Positions 53,928-63,861 are shown, numbered from the stretch's first letter. The stretch is 64,000 nt of DNA from Flavobacterium alvei (GCF_002920895.1 NZ_PQVG01000009.1:35635-99634), one strand, 5' to 3'. Notes: generated from the sequence alone by a model not told the origin. A program made the numbers and translations.

Positions 53928-54890
53928 TTAACGAAACAAATTGCCAATTCCTGCATCGGTTCTATTAACTTTTTGAATGGTGCCATCGTCATTAAAATAT
54001 AGGTTTTCGGCACATACTTTGCGTTGTTTTTCTCCATATTCTGATTTGTTTTCAACCCATCTATGGTAGAATAAAACCCATTTTCCTTTGAATTCAACTA
54101 TCGAGTGATGGTTGTTACTTTCGCCTTCAGAATCCATAATTACGCCTTGGTATTTCCAAGGACCAATAGGCGTTTTTGAAGTGTAATACGTAAGGATTCT
54201 ATTGTTTTCTGGCATCGTATAATAGTAAGTGTCTTTTCTTTTAAAAACCCACGGACCTTCTCTTTTTGGTTTATATCCACCCATATCCATAGGTTGAATA
54301 TCGCCTTTGACGCTAAGTAAATCATCGGCTAATTTGGCTACTAGATAATCGCCACCACCATTAAAATATACATAACCTTTTCCATCATCGTTAATAAAAA
54401 GGCAAGGGTCGTTTGCATACGGTTTTGTCCAAAGTGGTTTGCCGATAGCATCCTTAAAAGGACCTGTTGGCGAATCGCTTACTGCAATTCCAATTCCCAT
54501 CCATTTGGTGCTGTTTTTTGAGTTTACTCGGTCTTTAAAACCATTTCCTGCAGGAAAACAAAAATAATATTTGCCGTTTTTATACCCGCAGTCAGGTGCC
54601 CAAGCAAAATTATCTGCCCATGAAAGATCGTTAACAGACAGACACGCTCCATGATCAGTCCAGTTTACTAAATCACTTGACGAAAAAACATGCCAGTCCT
54701 TCATATAAAAATCTTTCTGACATTCCTCGTCGTGTGAGGTGTAAACATACATTTTGCCGTCTTTCCACACATGACCAGAAGGATCCGCTGTCAATATGTT
54801 ACTGCCAAAGTTAAGTGGGTTTTGAGAATAACAATTGGTGAAAAAAGCTAAAAAAAGCAGTGTTAGTAGCGAATGAAAAGTTTTGTTCAT
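53928..54890 (-). CDS. GH43 family glycosidase (isolated copy)
   Basis: 320 residues with a signal peptide (ends CYSQ, residue 23). It is a single five-bladed propeller with the three GH43 acids: Asp36 (TADPSGHVWKDGKMYVY), Asp161 (ANDPCLFINDDGKG) and Glu211 (KREGPWVF). The HDEE segment after YTS suits arabinofuranosidase/xylosidase-type subfamilies. It lies far from the PUL, lacks the regulon site, and sits between tadA and a duplicated tadA 3' end, so it was probably inserted. Confidence 0.82.
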   Translation of the reverse strand: MNKTFHSLLTLLFLAFFTNCYSQNPLNFGSNILTADPSGHVWKDGKMYVYTSHDEECQKDFYMKDWHVFSSSDLVNWTDHGACLSVNDLSWADNFAWAPDCGYKNGKYYFCFPAGNGFKDRVNSKNSTKWMGIGIAVSDSPTGPFKDAIGKPLWTKPYANDPCLFINDDGKGYVYFNGGGDYLVAKLADDLLSVKGDIQPMDMGGYKPKREGPWVFKRKDTYYYTMPENNRILTYYTSKTPIGPWKYQGVIMDSEGESNNHHSIVEFKGKWVLFYHRWVENKSEYGEKQRKVCAENLYFNDDGTIQKVNRTDAGIGNLFR

Positions 54891-55046
54891 TATGTGTAGA
54901 TTTTGTTTTATTAGAAAAAAACGAAGTTAAGAAAATAAATTTTGGTATTAGAAAAAACGAAATTATATCTTTTAGATGTTATTAATTCACCCCGCCACCT
55001 ATTGGCAGACAAATGATTTATCTTTGGAAAATAAATCATAATCATT

Positions 55047-55193
55047 ATGTCAAAATTAATTTATTTCAAAAGGTATTTATACATTATCGACCGTTTAAGA
55101 AGTCGCCCTTGTAGTTTTATGGAGTTGCAAGAATATGTAATTCGTAAACTTGAAAACGAGGATATTTATACTGATTTTGATTTACTGCCATAG
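55047..55193 (+). pseudogene. Truncated WYL-family transcriptional regulator (N-terminal HTH fragment)
   Basis: A 48-codon frame begins MSKLIYFKRYLYIIDRLRS and continues with SFMELQEYVIRKLENED, the N-terminal winged-helix start of Bacteroidota WYL regulators, then stops (LLP, stop) where the family normally continues into the recognition helix. The remaining 250 or so residues are absent, and the sequence instead runs into the duplicated tadA tail 31 bp later. It is probably a broken remnant left by rearrangement. Confidence 0.6.
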
Positions 55194-55224
55194 ACTTTGA
55201 AACCGCACAAGGTTATCTTAAACA

Positions 55225-55280
55225 GCCGATTTGATGAAGCGTTTTTTTTGCCAATAAGAGAAAATGATTTAGAATTTTGA
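55225..55280 (+). repeat. Decayed second copy of the tadA 3' end
   Basis: Starts with 17 bases identical to tadA codons for Ala-Asp-Leu-Met-Lys-Arg plus a T-run (T8 here, T7 in tadA), then about 30 bases at reduced identity that still include GAAAATGA. The copy partner is 53840-53895. The extra T shifts its frame. Confidence 0.65.
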
Positions 55281-55655
55281 ATATTAGATAAGTTTTTACT
55301 GAATGTATTAGAATGAACTCGATGGTGTATTGGGCTCATTTTTTTTGTCTTAAGGTTGTATAAATAATTGATAATCATTAATTTTTAGCGATTTTTAGGT
55401 TTTTTATTTTCCGATTTTTAAACTTTCTACTTACTTATTTTGTTGTGTTATGGAGTCAATTTATTGATGTTTTTTTTTGAAGTTAAGAAGGTAAAAATTT
55501 TTTTTATTTATTCTGAAAATTCTTCTTAAAGCAATTTAAAAATAATATACTTTTACTACAATATATACTGCCATTTCGCAGTTGTGCATTTTATGTGGAA
55601 TGCTATTTAGTGGCGTCACACATTTTTTTTCGTAACCCATTAACTCTTTATAAAA

Positions 55656-58600
55656 ATGAAAGCAAAAGGATTAGTTTACGTGTTTTTTGTTTTTTTTGTA
55701 TTTCAAGCGTGTAGCAAGAAATCATCCGATTTCAATTCTGATTTTTCATTGTTTAAACAGTATATAAACAGTTTTACCGGAGGAGTCGTCTCGACCACCT
55801 CGGATATTAGGGTAGTTTTGGCTTTCGATAAAAAAGAATGGAAAGCCAATCAGGTTTTAGACAGCGATTTGTTTGACATTTCGCCAAATGTTGATGGAAA
55901 AGTGGTGGCACTTTCCAACAACACCATTGCTTTTATTCCCGAAGAAAAGTTGAAATCGGACACGGAATATCAAATCACATTGAATTTAGATAAATTGATT
56001 TCCGTCAAAAAAGAACTCTCCGAATTTCGTTTTACCATTAAAACCATCAAACAGGATTTTGCCGTGGAAACCCACGATGTTCAATCCTATAATAAAGATT
56101 TCCAGTATTTGAATGGAACCTTGAAAACCGCCGACAACATCGATTTGGAAACGGCTAAACAACTAATTTCGGCCGAGCAAAAAGGCAAGAATTTAAAAAT
56201 AAAATTCGACAAAACAGTGAGCTCTGGAACAGAATTCAAGTTTATTATTGACAGTATTCAGCGTTTTCCAGAAGAAAGTAAAGTGAAAATTTCGTATGAC
56301 GGCAGCGATTTTAACATTGACCAAAAAGGAAGTGTGGATTATGTCATTGCGGCAAAGGATGTTTTCAAAGTAATGAAAGTTCAGATTCCAGAAGGGAACG
56401 TTCAAAGTTTGTATATCAATTTTTCCGACCCTTTGCAAAACGGTCAGGATTTTAGTGGTTTGGTAGCTATCGAAAATACCAATAATCTAAAATTTGTGGT
56501 GCAAGGCAATTTATTGAAAGTGTTTTTCAATAATGACGGTTCGGATAAATCGAATGAAGAAGTCGATGAATATGGAAATCGAAAACCTTCGAAGGAAATT
56601 AATGGGGTACTTTTGGTCGAAGCTTTTCAAGGAATCGAAAATGATGAAGGGCAAAAAATGGCGACAAACTTTGCCACAAAAGTCTCTTTCGAACAAACCA
56701 AACCGAGTGTGCGTTTTGTGAAAAATGGAACTATTTTGCCCAGTTCAAATAATTTGAAGCTTAATTTCGAAGCAGTAAACTTGAGCGCTGTTGATGTGAA
56801 AGTCTATAAAATTTACAAAAGCAACATTCTCCAATTTCTGCAAGACAACGAGTTGAATGGGACTCAATATTTGAAACGTGTCGCACAACCTATTGCAAAA
56901 ACCACCTTGAATTTAAAAGAAAATAAACTGTTGAATTTTGACCGATGGAACACCTTTGGACTAGACTTGTCCAAGATAATCAAGCCAGAACCAGGGGCTA
57001 TTTATCGAGTTGAATTCAGTTTTAAGAAGGCCTATTCTTTATACAAATGCGAATCTCCTTCGGTAGATGAAAATCAAGAAGAAGATGTTGTTGTTGATGA
57101 AAATGATGTTAATTATAGTGGAGGCAATTACTATGATGACGATTATTATGACGACGATTACAATTGGCAAGACAGAGACAATCCGTGTACAAAATCCTAT
57201 TACCGCAATACCAAAATAGGAACTAATATTCTCGCTTCCGATTTGGGAGTTATTGCAAAACGTGGTGAAAATAAATCTTATTTCGTTGCCGTGAACAACA
57301 TCGTGACCACCGAGCCCGTTTCAAATGCAACTGTCGATTTGTATAGTTATCAGCAACAAAAATTGGCTACCGTGGCTACGGACAGCGAAGGGATTGCCAA
57401 TTTTCAATTGGATAGATTTGCTTATTTTGCCATTGTCACTTTAGGAGATCAATCGACTTATGTTAAGCTTGATGATGGTAATTCACTGTCGGTCAGTAAT
57501 TTTGATGTGGCTGGCGAAACCTTGCAAAAAGGACTCAAAGGCTATATTTATGGGGAACGCGGCGTTTGGCGTCCTGGCGATAAATTATATTTGTCGTTTA
57601 TTTTGAATGATGCAGAGAATAAATTACCATCTTCACATCCCATCAAATTCAGGTTGTCCGATCCTAATGGGAAGGTCGTTTATCAAACCGTTCAAAGATC
57701 GAATGACTGGAACCATTATCTCTTTGTTGTTCCCACCAATTCCGATGCGCCAACAGGAAATTGGGAAGCAATGGCCAATGTGGGAGGCGCAAAATTCTAT
57801 AAAAGCATCAAAATTGAAACCATAAAACCCAATCGTCTAAAGATTAAAAATAGTTTCAAAAATGCCATGCTTTCTTCTTCATATCCCAACACAAGTAACC
57901 TTGAAGTGGCTTGGCTTCACGGGGCTGTTGCCAAAAATTTGAAAGTAGAAATGCAGGCAAAATTTACTCAACAAACCACTACTTTTAAAAATTATTCCAA
58001 CTATATTTTTGATGATATGGTGCGCAAATTCAGCACCGAAGAAATTAATATTTTTTCTGGAAAACTGGATGCTAATGGAAGAGCGTCGGTAAATATCCAG
58101 CCCAAATTACAAGGTCAAGCACCGGGAATGTTGAAAGCCTCTTTTATCACCAAAGTGTATGAAGAAGGTGGTGATTTCAGTACCGATGTAATGGCAACTA
58201 CTTATTCTCCATACAAAACCTATGTAGGAATAAAATCTCCTGAGCTGAACAAATATGGAATGCTTGAAACTCGAAAAAACAACCGTTTCGAAATTATTAC
58301 AGTAGATGAAAATGGGTATCCGAAAGCGGTAAAAAATTTAGAAATCAAGATATATAAAGTCGAATGGCACTGGTGGTGGGATGCTTCGAGCGATAATTTA
58401 TCAAATTATAATTCGTCTAACGCTACAACTGCTTATAAAAGCTTCCAATTAAATACGGGAGCAAACGGAAGAGGAATTTTGCAATTTGCCTTGAATGATG
58501 AAGAATGGGGACGTTATTTAATTCGGGTTTCGGATGAAAACGAAGGCCACGCAACGGCATTGGCAGTAAATATTGATTGGCCTATTTGGTCAGGAAAAAC

Positions 58601-61220
58601 CAGAAACACCGATGCTTCAACTGCGAATATGCTGGTTTTTTCTACCGATAAAAAAAATTATGCCGTTGGCGAAAAAGCACAAATTTCCTTTCCTTCAAGC
58701 GAGGGTGGACGCGCCTTGATTTCCATCGAAAACGGTTCGAAAGTGATGCAAACGCTTTGGGCAAAGACCCAACAAGGCGAAACCAAAGTCGAAGTCCCGA
58801 TTACGGCTGCAATGGCGCCCAACGTTTATTTGAACATTACTTTGTTGCAACCGCACGCTTCGACTAAAAACGATTTGCCAATCAGAATGTACGGCATTAT
58901 TCCGATTGAAGTGATTGACAAAAATACCATCCTCGAACCGAAGTTGGCTATGCCGGATGTTTTGAGACCAGAACAGCAGTTTAATATCAAGGTAAGCGAA
59001 AAAACAGGAAAAGCTATGACTTATACTATTGCTATTGTTGATGAAGGCCTACTGGATTTAACTCGTTTTAAGACTCCAAATGCCTGGGATGCCTTTTATG
59101 TTCGGGAAGCTTTGGGCGTAAAAACCTGGGACGTTTATGATGAGGTTATCGGAGCCTATGGCGGAAAAGTCAACCAGATTTTCAGTATTGGTGGCGACCA
59201 AGATTTGGGCGGTGGAAAAGCCAAAAAAGCCAATCGTTTCAAACCTGTTGTGGTGTATTACGGTCCATTCAAGTTAGAAAAAGGACAATCCAAAACACAT
59301 CAAATAAAATTGCCGAAGTACATCGGTTCAGTAAGAACTATGGTCGTGGCAGCCGATGCCAATTCAAGTGCTTACGGAAGCGTCGAAAAAGCAACGCCTG
59401 TTCGTAGCCCTTTGATGGTGTTAGCTTCTTTGCCTAGAAAAATTTCTCCTTCGGAAAAAGTGACCATTCCGGTTACTGTTTTTACAATGGAAAAAAATAT
59501 CAAAAACGTGACCGTTCAAATCAAAACCAACAATGGTTTGAAGGTGGTTGGAAGTGCTGTTCAAAATCTAACTTTTGCACAACCTGACGAAAAAATGGTG
59601 TATTTCAATTTAGAAGTCGGCAATGCAACAGGAATTGGAAAAGTGCAAATCATTGCCAGTTCGGGAGCGGCGAAATCGACTTATGATGTCGAAATGGATA
59701 TGACCAATCCAAATCCGGTAACGAGTACTTTTACAGATGTGGTTTTGCCTCCCAATAGTTCCAAAACGATTGCTTGGAAAACTTTTGGAGTCGCTGGAAG
59801 TAACAAGGCCAAACTCGAAGTTTCGTCAATGCCCACCATCGATTTCAACAGAAGGTTGCAATATTTGATAGAATATCCACACGGTTGTGTAGAGCAAACA
59901 ACCTCGGCTGTTTTTCCACAATTATTCTTGAATGATGTGGTTGATATTGATGCTAATCGTAAAGATTTAATCCAGAAAAATGTCACTGCTGGAATCACGA
60001 GATTGGGTAGTTTTCAATTGTCTAATGGAGGATTCTCCTATTGGCAAGGTGAACCAACGGCGGATGATTGGGGAAGTTCCTATGCCGGACATTTCTTGAT
60101 AGAAGCCGAGAAAAAAGGCTATGTTTTGCCTATCAATTTCAAGTCAAAATGGATTTCATACCAACAAAAACAAGCCAAGCAATGGCGATTTGTGGCACAA
60201 TACGGCAATGATTTGGCACAAGCTTACCGACTTTATACTTTGGCATTGGCAGGCTCGCCAGATTTGTCTTCGATGAATCGATTGAGGGAAACGGCAGGAA
60301 TTTCGAATGAAAGTAAATTGCGTTTGGCTTCTGCTTATGTTTTGGCAGGACAAAAAGCGGCAGGATTGACTCTGTTGGCAAAAAGCAAAATAGACGAGTC
60401 TGATGCCAGATACAATTATTACTATTATGGTTCTGGCGACAGGAATCGTGCGATGGCATTGGAAACCTTGATTTTGTTGGGACAAAAACAAAATGCTTTT
60501 TCGATGGCGAGCAAATTGGCCAAACAAATGTCAAGCAGCGAGTGGATGAGTACGCAAACAACAGCCTATTGTTTGTATTCGATGTCGAAATTTGCACGAA
60601 GCAATGGTACCAAAGGTATTGATGTGCAATTTAATAATAATGGAAAAAACCAAGTTGTAAAAACGATGAAATCAATTGCCGAAAGAACTTTGGTTGTACA
60701 ATCTGGGGCAAACGGCATCACGATAAAAAACAACAAAAACAACACGGTTTTTGTTCGAGTGCTCAATACGGGAATTCTTCCTATTGGTCAAGAGCAGATT
60801 ATTCAAAATAATTTGTTTGCCAGTGTGGTTTTCAAAAACAGGAAAGGCGCCATTATCAATGTGTCTAAAATCAATCAAGGGACAGAATTTGTGGCCGTGG
60901 TTACTGTCAAAAACAAGAAAAACGAACGGGTAGAAAATGTGGCTTTGTCGCAAATCCTGCCTTCGGGTTTTGAAATCGTCAACACGCGTTTTACCGATTA
61001 TGGAGATGCCACAAGCAACATTGCCGATTATATCGATATTCGTGATGACAGAACTAATTTCTATTTTGGATTGAATGCCAATGAAACCAAAACATTCAGA
61101 ATCTTGCTCAATGCTTCTTATTTAGGGAACTATTATTTGCCGGGATTGCAATGCGAAGCGATGTACGACCATACGTTTTTGGCGAGAACGAAAGGGTTTT
61201 GGGTTCAGGTGGTGAAGTAG
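55656..61220 (+). CDS. Bacterial alpha-2-macroglobulin lipoprotein with thioester motif
   Basis: 1854 residues. Lipoprotein signal with Cys19 (FQAC), then macroglobulin-type beta domains, the bait-like central region, and a thioester domain with GCVEQ (Cys1411) in YPHGCVEQTTSAVFPQLFL, next to the alpha/alpha toroid (ITRLGSFQLSNGGFSYW). It traps attacking proteases. A 45-residue acidic Asp/Tyr-rich insert lies between Cys465 and Cys511, unusual for the family. The PBP1C gene follows, the classical yfhM-pbpC pairing in which PBP1C repairs the wall where A2M guards it. Confidence 0.93.
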   Translation: MKAKGLVYVFFVFFVFQACSKKSSDFNSDFSLFKQYINSFTGGVVSTTSDIRVVLAFDKKEWKANQVLDSDLFDISPNVDGKVVALSNNTIAFIPEEKLKSDTEYQITLNLDKLISVKKELSEFRFTIKTIKQDFAVETHDVQSYNKDFQYLNGTLKTADNIDLETAKQLISAEQKGKNLKIKFDKTVSSGTEFKFIIDSIQRFPEESKVKISYDGSDFNIDQKGSVDYVIAAKDVFKVMKVQIPEGNVQSLYINFSDPLQNGQDFSGLVAIENTNNLKFVVQGNLLKVFFNNDGSDKSNEEVDEYGNRKPSKEINGVLLVEAFQGIENDEGQKMATNFATKVSFEQTKPSVRFVKNGTILPSSNNLKLNFEAVNLSAVDVKVYKIYKSNILQFLQDNELNGTQYLKRVAQPIAKTTLNLKENKLLNFDRWNTFGLDLSKIIKPEPGAIYRVEFSFKKAYSLYKCESPSVDENQEEDVVVDENDVNYSGGNYYDDDYYDDDYNWQDRDNPCTKSYYRNTKIGTNILASDLGVIAKRGENKSYFVAVNNIVTTEPVSNATVDLYSYQQQKLATVATDSEGIANFQLDRFAYFAIVTLGDQSTYVKLDDGNSLSVSNFDVAGETLQKGLKGYIYGERGVWRPGDKLYLSFILNDAENKLPSSHPIKFRLSDPNGKVVYQTVQRSNDWNHYLFVVPTNSDAPTGNWEAMANVGGAKFYKSIKIETIKPNRLKIKNSFKNAMLSSSYPNTSNLEVAWLHGAVAKNLKVEMQAKFTQQTTTFKNYSNYIFDDMVRKFSTEEINIFSGKLDANGRASVNIQPKLQGQAPGMLKASFITKVYEEGGDFSTDVMATTYSPYKTYVGIKSPELNKYGMLETRKNNRFEIITVDENGYPKAVKNLEIKIYKVEWHWWWDASSDNLSNYNSSNATTAYKSFQLNTGANGRGILQFALNDEEWGRYLIRVSDENEGHATALAVNIDWPIWSGKTRNTDASTANMLVFSTDKKNYAVGEKAQISFPSSEGGRALISIENGSKVMQTLWAKTQQGETKVEVPITAAMAPNVYLNITLLQPHASTKNDLPIRMYGIIPIEVIDKNTILEPKLAMPDVLRPEQQFNIKVSEKTGKAMTYTIAIVDEGLLDLTRFKTPNAWDAFYVREALGVKTWDVYDEVIGAYGGKVNQIFSIGGDQDLGGGKAKKANRFKPVVVYYGPFKLEKGQSKTHQIKLPKYIGSVRTMVVAADANSSAYGSVEKATPVRSPLMVLASLPRKISPSEKVTIPVTVFTMEKNIKNVTVQIKTNNGLKVVGSAVQNLTFAQPDEKMVYFNLEVGNATGIGKVQIIASSGAAKSTYDVEMDMTNPNPVTSTFTDVVLPPNSSKTIAWKTFGVAGSNKAKLEVSSMPTIDFNRRLQYLIEYPHGCVEQTTSAVFPQLFLNDVVDIDANRKDLIQKNVTAGITRLGSFQLSNGGFSYWQGEPTADDWGSSYAGHFLIEAEKKGYVLPINFKSKWISYQQKQAKQWRFVAQYGNDLAQAYRLYTLALAGSPDLSSMNRLRETAGISNESKLRLASAYVLAGQKAAGLTLLAKSKIDESDARYNYYYYGSGDRNRAMALETLILLGQKQNAFSMASKLAKQMSSSEWMSTQTTAYCLYSMSKFARSNGTKGIDVQFNNNGKNQVVKTMKSIAERTLVVQSGANGITIKNNKNNTVFVRVLNTGILPIGQEQIIQNNLFASVVFKNRKGAIINVSKINQGTEFVAVVTVKNKKNERVENVALSQILPSGFEIVNTRFTDYGDATSNIADYIDIRDDRTNFYFGLNANETKTFRILLNASYLGNYYLPGLQCEAMYDHTFLARTKGFWVQVVK

Positions 61221-61230
61221 CGCTTAATCG

Positions 61231-61376
61231 TACACGGATGACACAGATTAAACGGATTTTCGCAGATTGAAAAAATCACTAAATATAAAATCCGTTTAAT
61301 CCGTAAAATCTGTGACTATAATTTTAAATATTTTCAGTGAACTTTGCGTATAACTTTGCGACCCTTGCGGTTAAAT
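61231..61376. repeat. Intergenic palindromic repeat between A2M and pbpC
   Basis: GATTAAACGGATTTT (61246-61260) pairs with AAAATCCGTTTAATC (61287-61301), giving a hairpin of about 15 bp, with further ACAGAT/ATCTGTG matches outside. A CTTTGCG/CTTTGCG/CTTGCGG block at 61342-61376 resembles the one at 41826. This type of sequence recurs between genes in Flavobacterium. Confidence 0.55.
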
Positions 61377-61385
61377 AAAAAGACT

Positions 61386-63761
61386 TTGAAAAAGAAACTA
61401 AAAGCGTTCCTACAACGCATCATTAATTGGATAAAGAAGAATAAAATTAAATCATCAATGGCCTTTTTGCTATTGGTGGTTTATTATTTTTCGTTGCCTA
61501 GAACCTTGTTTCAAGAGCCTTATTCCACCGTGATTGAAAGTAGGGAAGGAGAGTTGCTTGGCGCCAAAATAGCTAGAGACGGACAATGGCGGTTTCCGGC
61601 TCAAGACAGCGTGCCAGATAAATTCAAGAAATGCATCGTCTATTTTGAAGACCAATATTTCTACAAGCATCCTGGTTTTAATCCAATGGCGATGATCAAT
61701 GCGGTAAAACAGAACAACAGAGCAGGAAAAGTGGTTCGTGGCGGAAGCACCTTGACCCAGCAAGTGATTCGGTTATCCCGAAAAGGAAAAGGCAGAACGT
61801 ATTTCGAAAAAATTATCGAAATTATTTTGGCTACACGACTCGAACTTCGAGATTCCAAAGAAGAAATTTTGGATTTGTATGCGGCTCACGCTCCATTTGG
61901 CGGAAATGTTGTGGGCTTGGAAATGGCTTCGTGGCGTTATTTTGGGGTGCAATCGCATCAATTGTCTTGGGCAGAAAGTGCGACTTTGGCGGTATTGCCC
62001 AATGCACCCAGCCTGATTTATCCTGGAAAAAATCAACAGAAATTATTTCGAAAACGAAACAATCTTTTGTTGAAACTGCATCACGAAGGCATTATCGACA
62101 GCCAAACTTACGAACTTTCCATTGACGAACCCTTGCCGCAAAAACCTTTTGATTTGCCACAAATTGCGCCTCATTTATTGCAGCGTGTGGTCAAAAATCA
62201 GGAAGGAACTTGGGTAAAAACCACGGTTGATCTGGCTTTGCAAAATAGGGTGAACCAAATGGCAAAACAATATTACAATCAGTACAAACAAAACGAAGTC
62301 AATAATTTGGCAATTTTGGTAATCGATATTGCCAATAGAAACGTGATAAGTTATGTGGGCAATGCACCAACGGACAGGAATCATCAAAAAGATGTTGACA
62401 TTATTAGTGCACCCAGAAGTACCGGAAGTATTTTGAAACCGTTTTTGTATGCTGCAATGTTAGACGATGGTGAGTTGTTGCCCAACACCTTGGTTGCCGA
62501 CATTCCGACTCAAATTTCGGGATACACGCCCCAGAATTTCAATCTCACTTTCGACGGAGCTGTGCCGGCACATCGGGCTTTATCTCGGTCGTTGAATATT
62601 CCTTCGGTTTTGATGTTACAGAATTTTGGGGTAAACAAGTTTTATGAACAATTACAAAAATTCAAGTTGAGCGACATTTCTAAACCGCCAGATCATTACG
62701 GATTGTCTTTGATTCTTGGTGGAGCCGAAAGTAATTTGTGGGATTTGTGCCGAACCTATGCTGGTTTGTCTTCGACGATTGATTTTTTTGCCAAAAATCA
62801 AGGACAATACAGAACCAAGGAATTTGCCGAATTGAATTACCAAAATGATTTTAAAACCGATTTTGGAACGGAAAGTTTTGATAAAACCATTTTAGGAGCA
62901 GGTTCTATTTGGCTGACCTATAATGCTATGGAAGAAGTGAATCGACCTGAAGGCGACGAAGCTTGGAAATTTTATGATAGCTCGCAAAAAATTGCCTGGA
63001 AAACAGGTACCAGTTTTGGGAATCGCGATGCATGGGCCATTGGCACCAATTCTCGTTATGTTGTTGGGGTTTGGGTTGGAAATGCCTCTGGCGAAGGAAG
63101 ACCAAGTTTGACAGGAGTTACCAGTGCAGCACCCATTTTGTTTGATGTTTTTAATTTGTTGCCCAGACAAAAATGGTTCAAAACACCGCTGAATGATCTG
63201 GAAGAAGTAGAAGTATGCACTTTGAGCGGTCATTTGGCGCAGGATGATTGCCCGAAAATGAAGCAGTTGGTTTCCTTGAAAGGAAGAACGACTTCGGTTT
63301 GCCCATACCACAAAACAGTTCATTTGGACAAAACTGTGCAATATCGGGTCAATAGCAGTTGTGAAAATATTGAAAATATCGTGACCAAAAAATGGTTTGT
63401 CTTGCCACCGGTTATGGAATGGTATTATAAAAACCAACATATAGAATACCAACCTTTGCCTCCTTTTCGGGCAGATTGTGCCTCGACACAAATGCCTTCG
63501 ATGGATTTTATTTATCCAAAAACCAACGGGAAAATCTATTTGACCAAGAATTTCAATAGCGAAATTCAACCTGTGATTTTGAAAGTAGCGCATTCGTCAA
63601 GAGGAGTTCATCTGTTTTGGTACGTGGACAATATTTATAAAGGAAGCACCAAAACTTTTCACGAAATGCCTATAATGCCCAGTTCGGGAATTCATTATAT
63701 TACGGTTGAAGACGAGTTTGGAAACGAAATTCGGAGAAAGATTGAGGTTTTGTGGGAGTAG
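61386..63761 (+). CDS. pbpC: Penicillin-binding protein 1C
   Basis: 791 residues from the TTG at 61386, chosen because it starts a basic N-terminus before the single transmembrane helix (FLLLVVYYFSL); the frame upstream runs through an intergenic repeat. Transglycosylase motifs: YFEDQYFYKHPG, GGSTLTQQ, ATRLELRDSKEEILDLY. Transpeptidase motifs: SILK (Ser acylation), SLN and KTGTS. A C-terminal BiPBP_C domain (about 690-790) is present. It builds peptidoglycan and pairs functionally with the preceding A2M. Confidence 0.93.
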   Translation: MKKKLKAFLQRIINWIKKNKIKSSMAFLLLVVYYFSLPRTLFQEPYSTVIESREGELLGAKIARDGQWRFPAQDSVPDKFKKCIVYFEDQYFYKHPGFNPMAMINAVKQNNRAGKVVRGGSTLTQQVIRLSRKGKGRTYFEKIIEIILATRLELRDSKEEILDLYAAHAPFGGNVVGLEMASWRYFGVQSHQLSWAESATLAVLPNAPSLIYPGKNQQKLFRKRNNLLLKLHHEGIIDSQTYELSIDEPLPQKPFDLPQIAPHLLQRVVKNQEGTWVKTTVDLALQNRVNQMAKQYYNQYKQNEVNNLAILVIDIANRNVISYVGNAPTDRNHQKDVDIISAPRSTGSILKPFLYAAMLDDGELLPNTLVADIPTQISGYTPQNFNLTFDGAVPAHRALSRSLNIPSVLMLQNFGVNKFYEQLQKFKLSDISKPPDHYGLSLILGGAESNLWDLCRTYAGLSSTIDFFAKNQGQYRTKEFAELNYQNDFKTDFGTESFDKTILGAGSIWLTYNAMEEVNRPEGDEAWKFYDSSQKIAWKTGTSFGNRDAWAIGTNSRYVVGVWVGNASGEGRPSLTGVTSAAPILFDVFNLLPRQKWFKTPLNDLEEVEVCTLSGHLAQDDCPKMKQLVSLKGRTTSVCPYHKTVHLDKTVQYRVNSSCENIENIVTKKWFVLPPVMEWYYKNQHIEYQPLPPFRADCASTQMPSMDFIYPKTNGKIYLTKNFNSEIQPVILKVAHSSRGVHLFWYVDNIYKGSTKTFHEMPIMPSSGIHYITVEDEFGNEIRRKIEVLWE

Positions 63762-63780
63762 GTTTTTTGAAAACAAATTT

Positions 63781-63861
63781 CCTAGCCCAGATAGCAGTGG
63801 AAATCCTTATATGCCGGGGTTCGGCATATAAGATTGTAACGAATAGCTGGATTAAGCTCCT
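63781..63861 (+). ncRNA. Flavo-1-like structured RNA element
   Basis: Begins CCTAGCCCAGATAGCAGTGG, holds a 10-bp perfect hairpin (TTATATGCCG, loop of 5, CGGCATATAA; 63807-63831), then AGATTGTAACGAATAGC and closes with TTAAGCTCCTAAA. This flanking consensus with a variable terminal hairpin is what I recall of the Flavo-1 motif frequent in flavobacteria; function unknown. Confidence 0.55.

Larger units (their letters stand above)
54891..55655. other. Gene-poor interval with regulator fragment and duplicated tadA tail
   Basis: Contains the WYL-type fragment (55047-55193, with a TATCTTTG -7 box about 20 bp before its ATG) and the decayed tadA 3' copy (55225-55280). Bases 55281-55655 are AT-rich with no gene I can support; the A2M promoter presumably lies there. 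Confidence 0.7.

Noticed and set aside
55300..55350. Possible hairpin AATGA...TCATT followed by T-run
   Set aside because: Only five paired bases and no gene directly upstream, so it is not a convincing terminator.
61344..61385. Upstream TTG starts for pbpC
   Set aside because: They fall inside an intergenic repeat seen elsewhere in the window; the TTG at 61386 begins the conserved basic N-terminus.
62892..63593. 233-codon minus-strand frame inside pbpC
   Set aside because: Antisense shadow of conserved transpeptidase coding; residues look like random translation.
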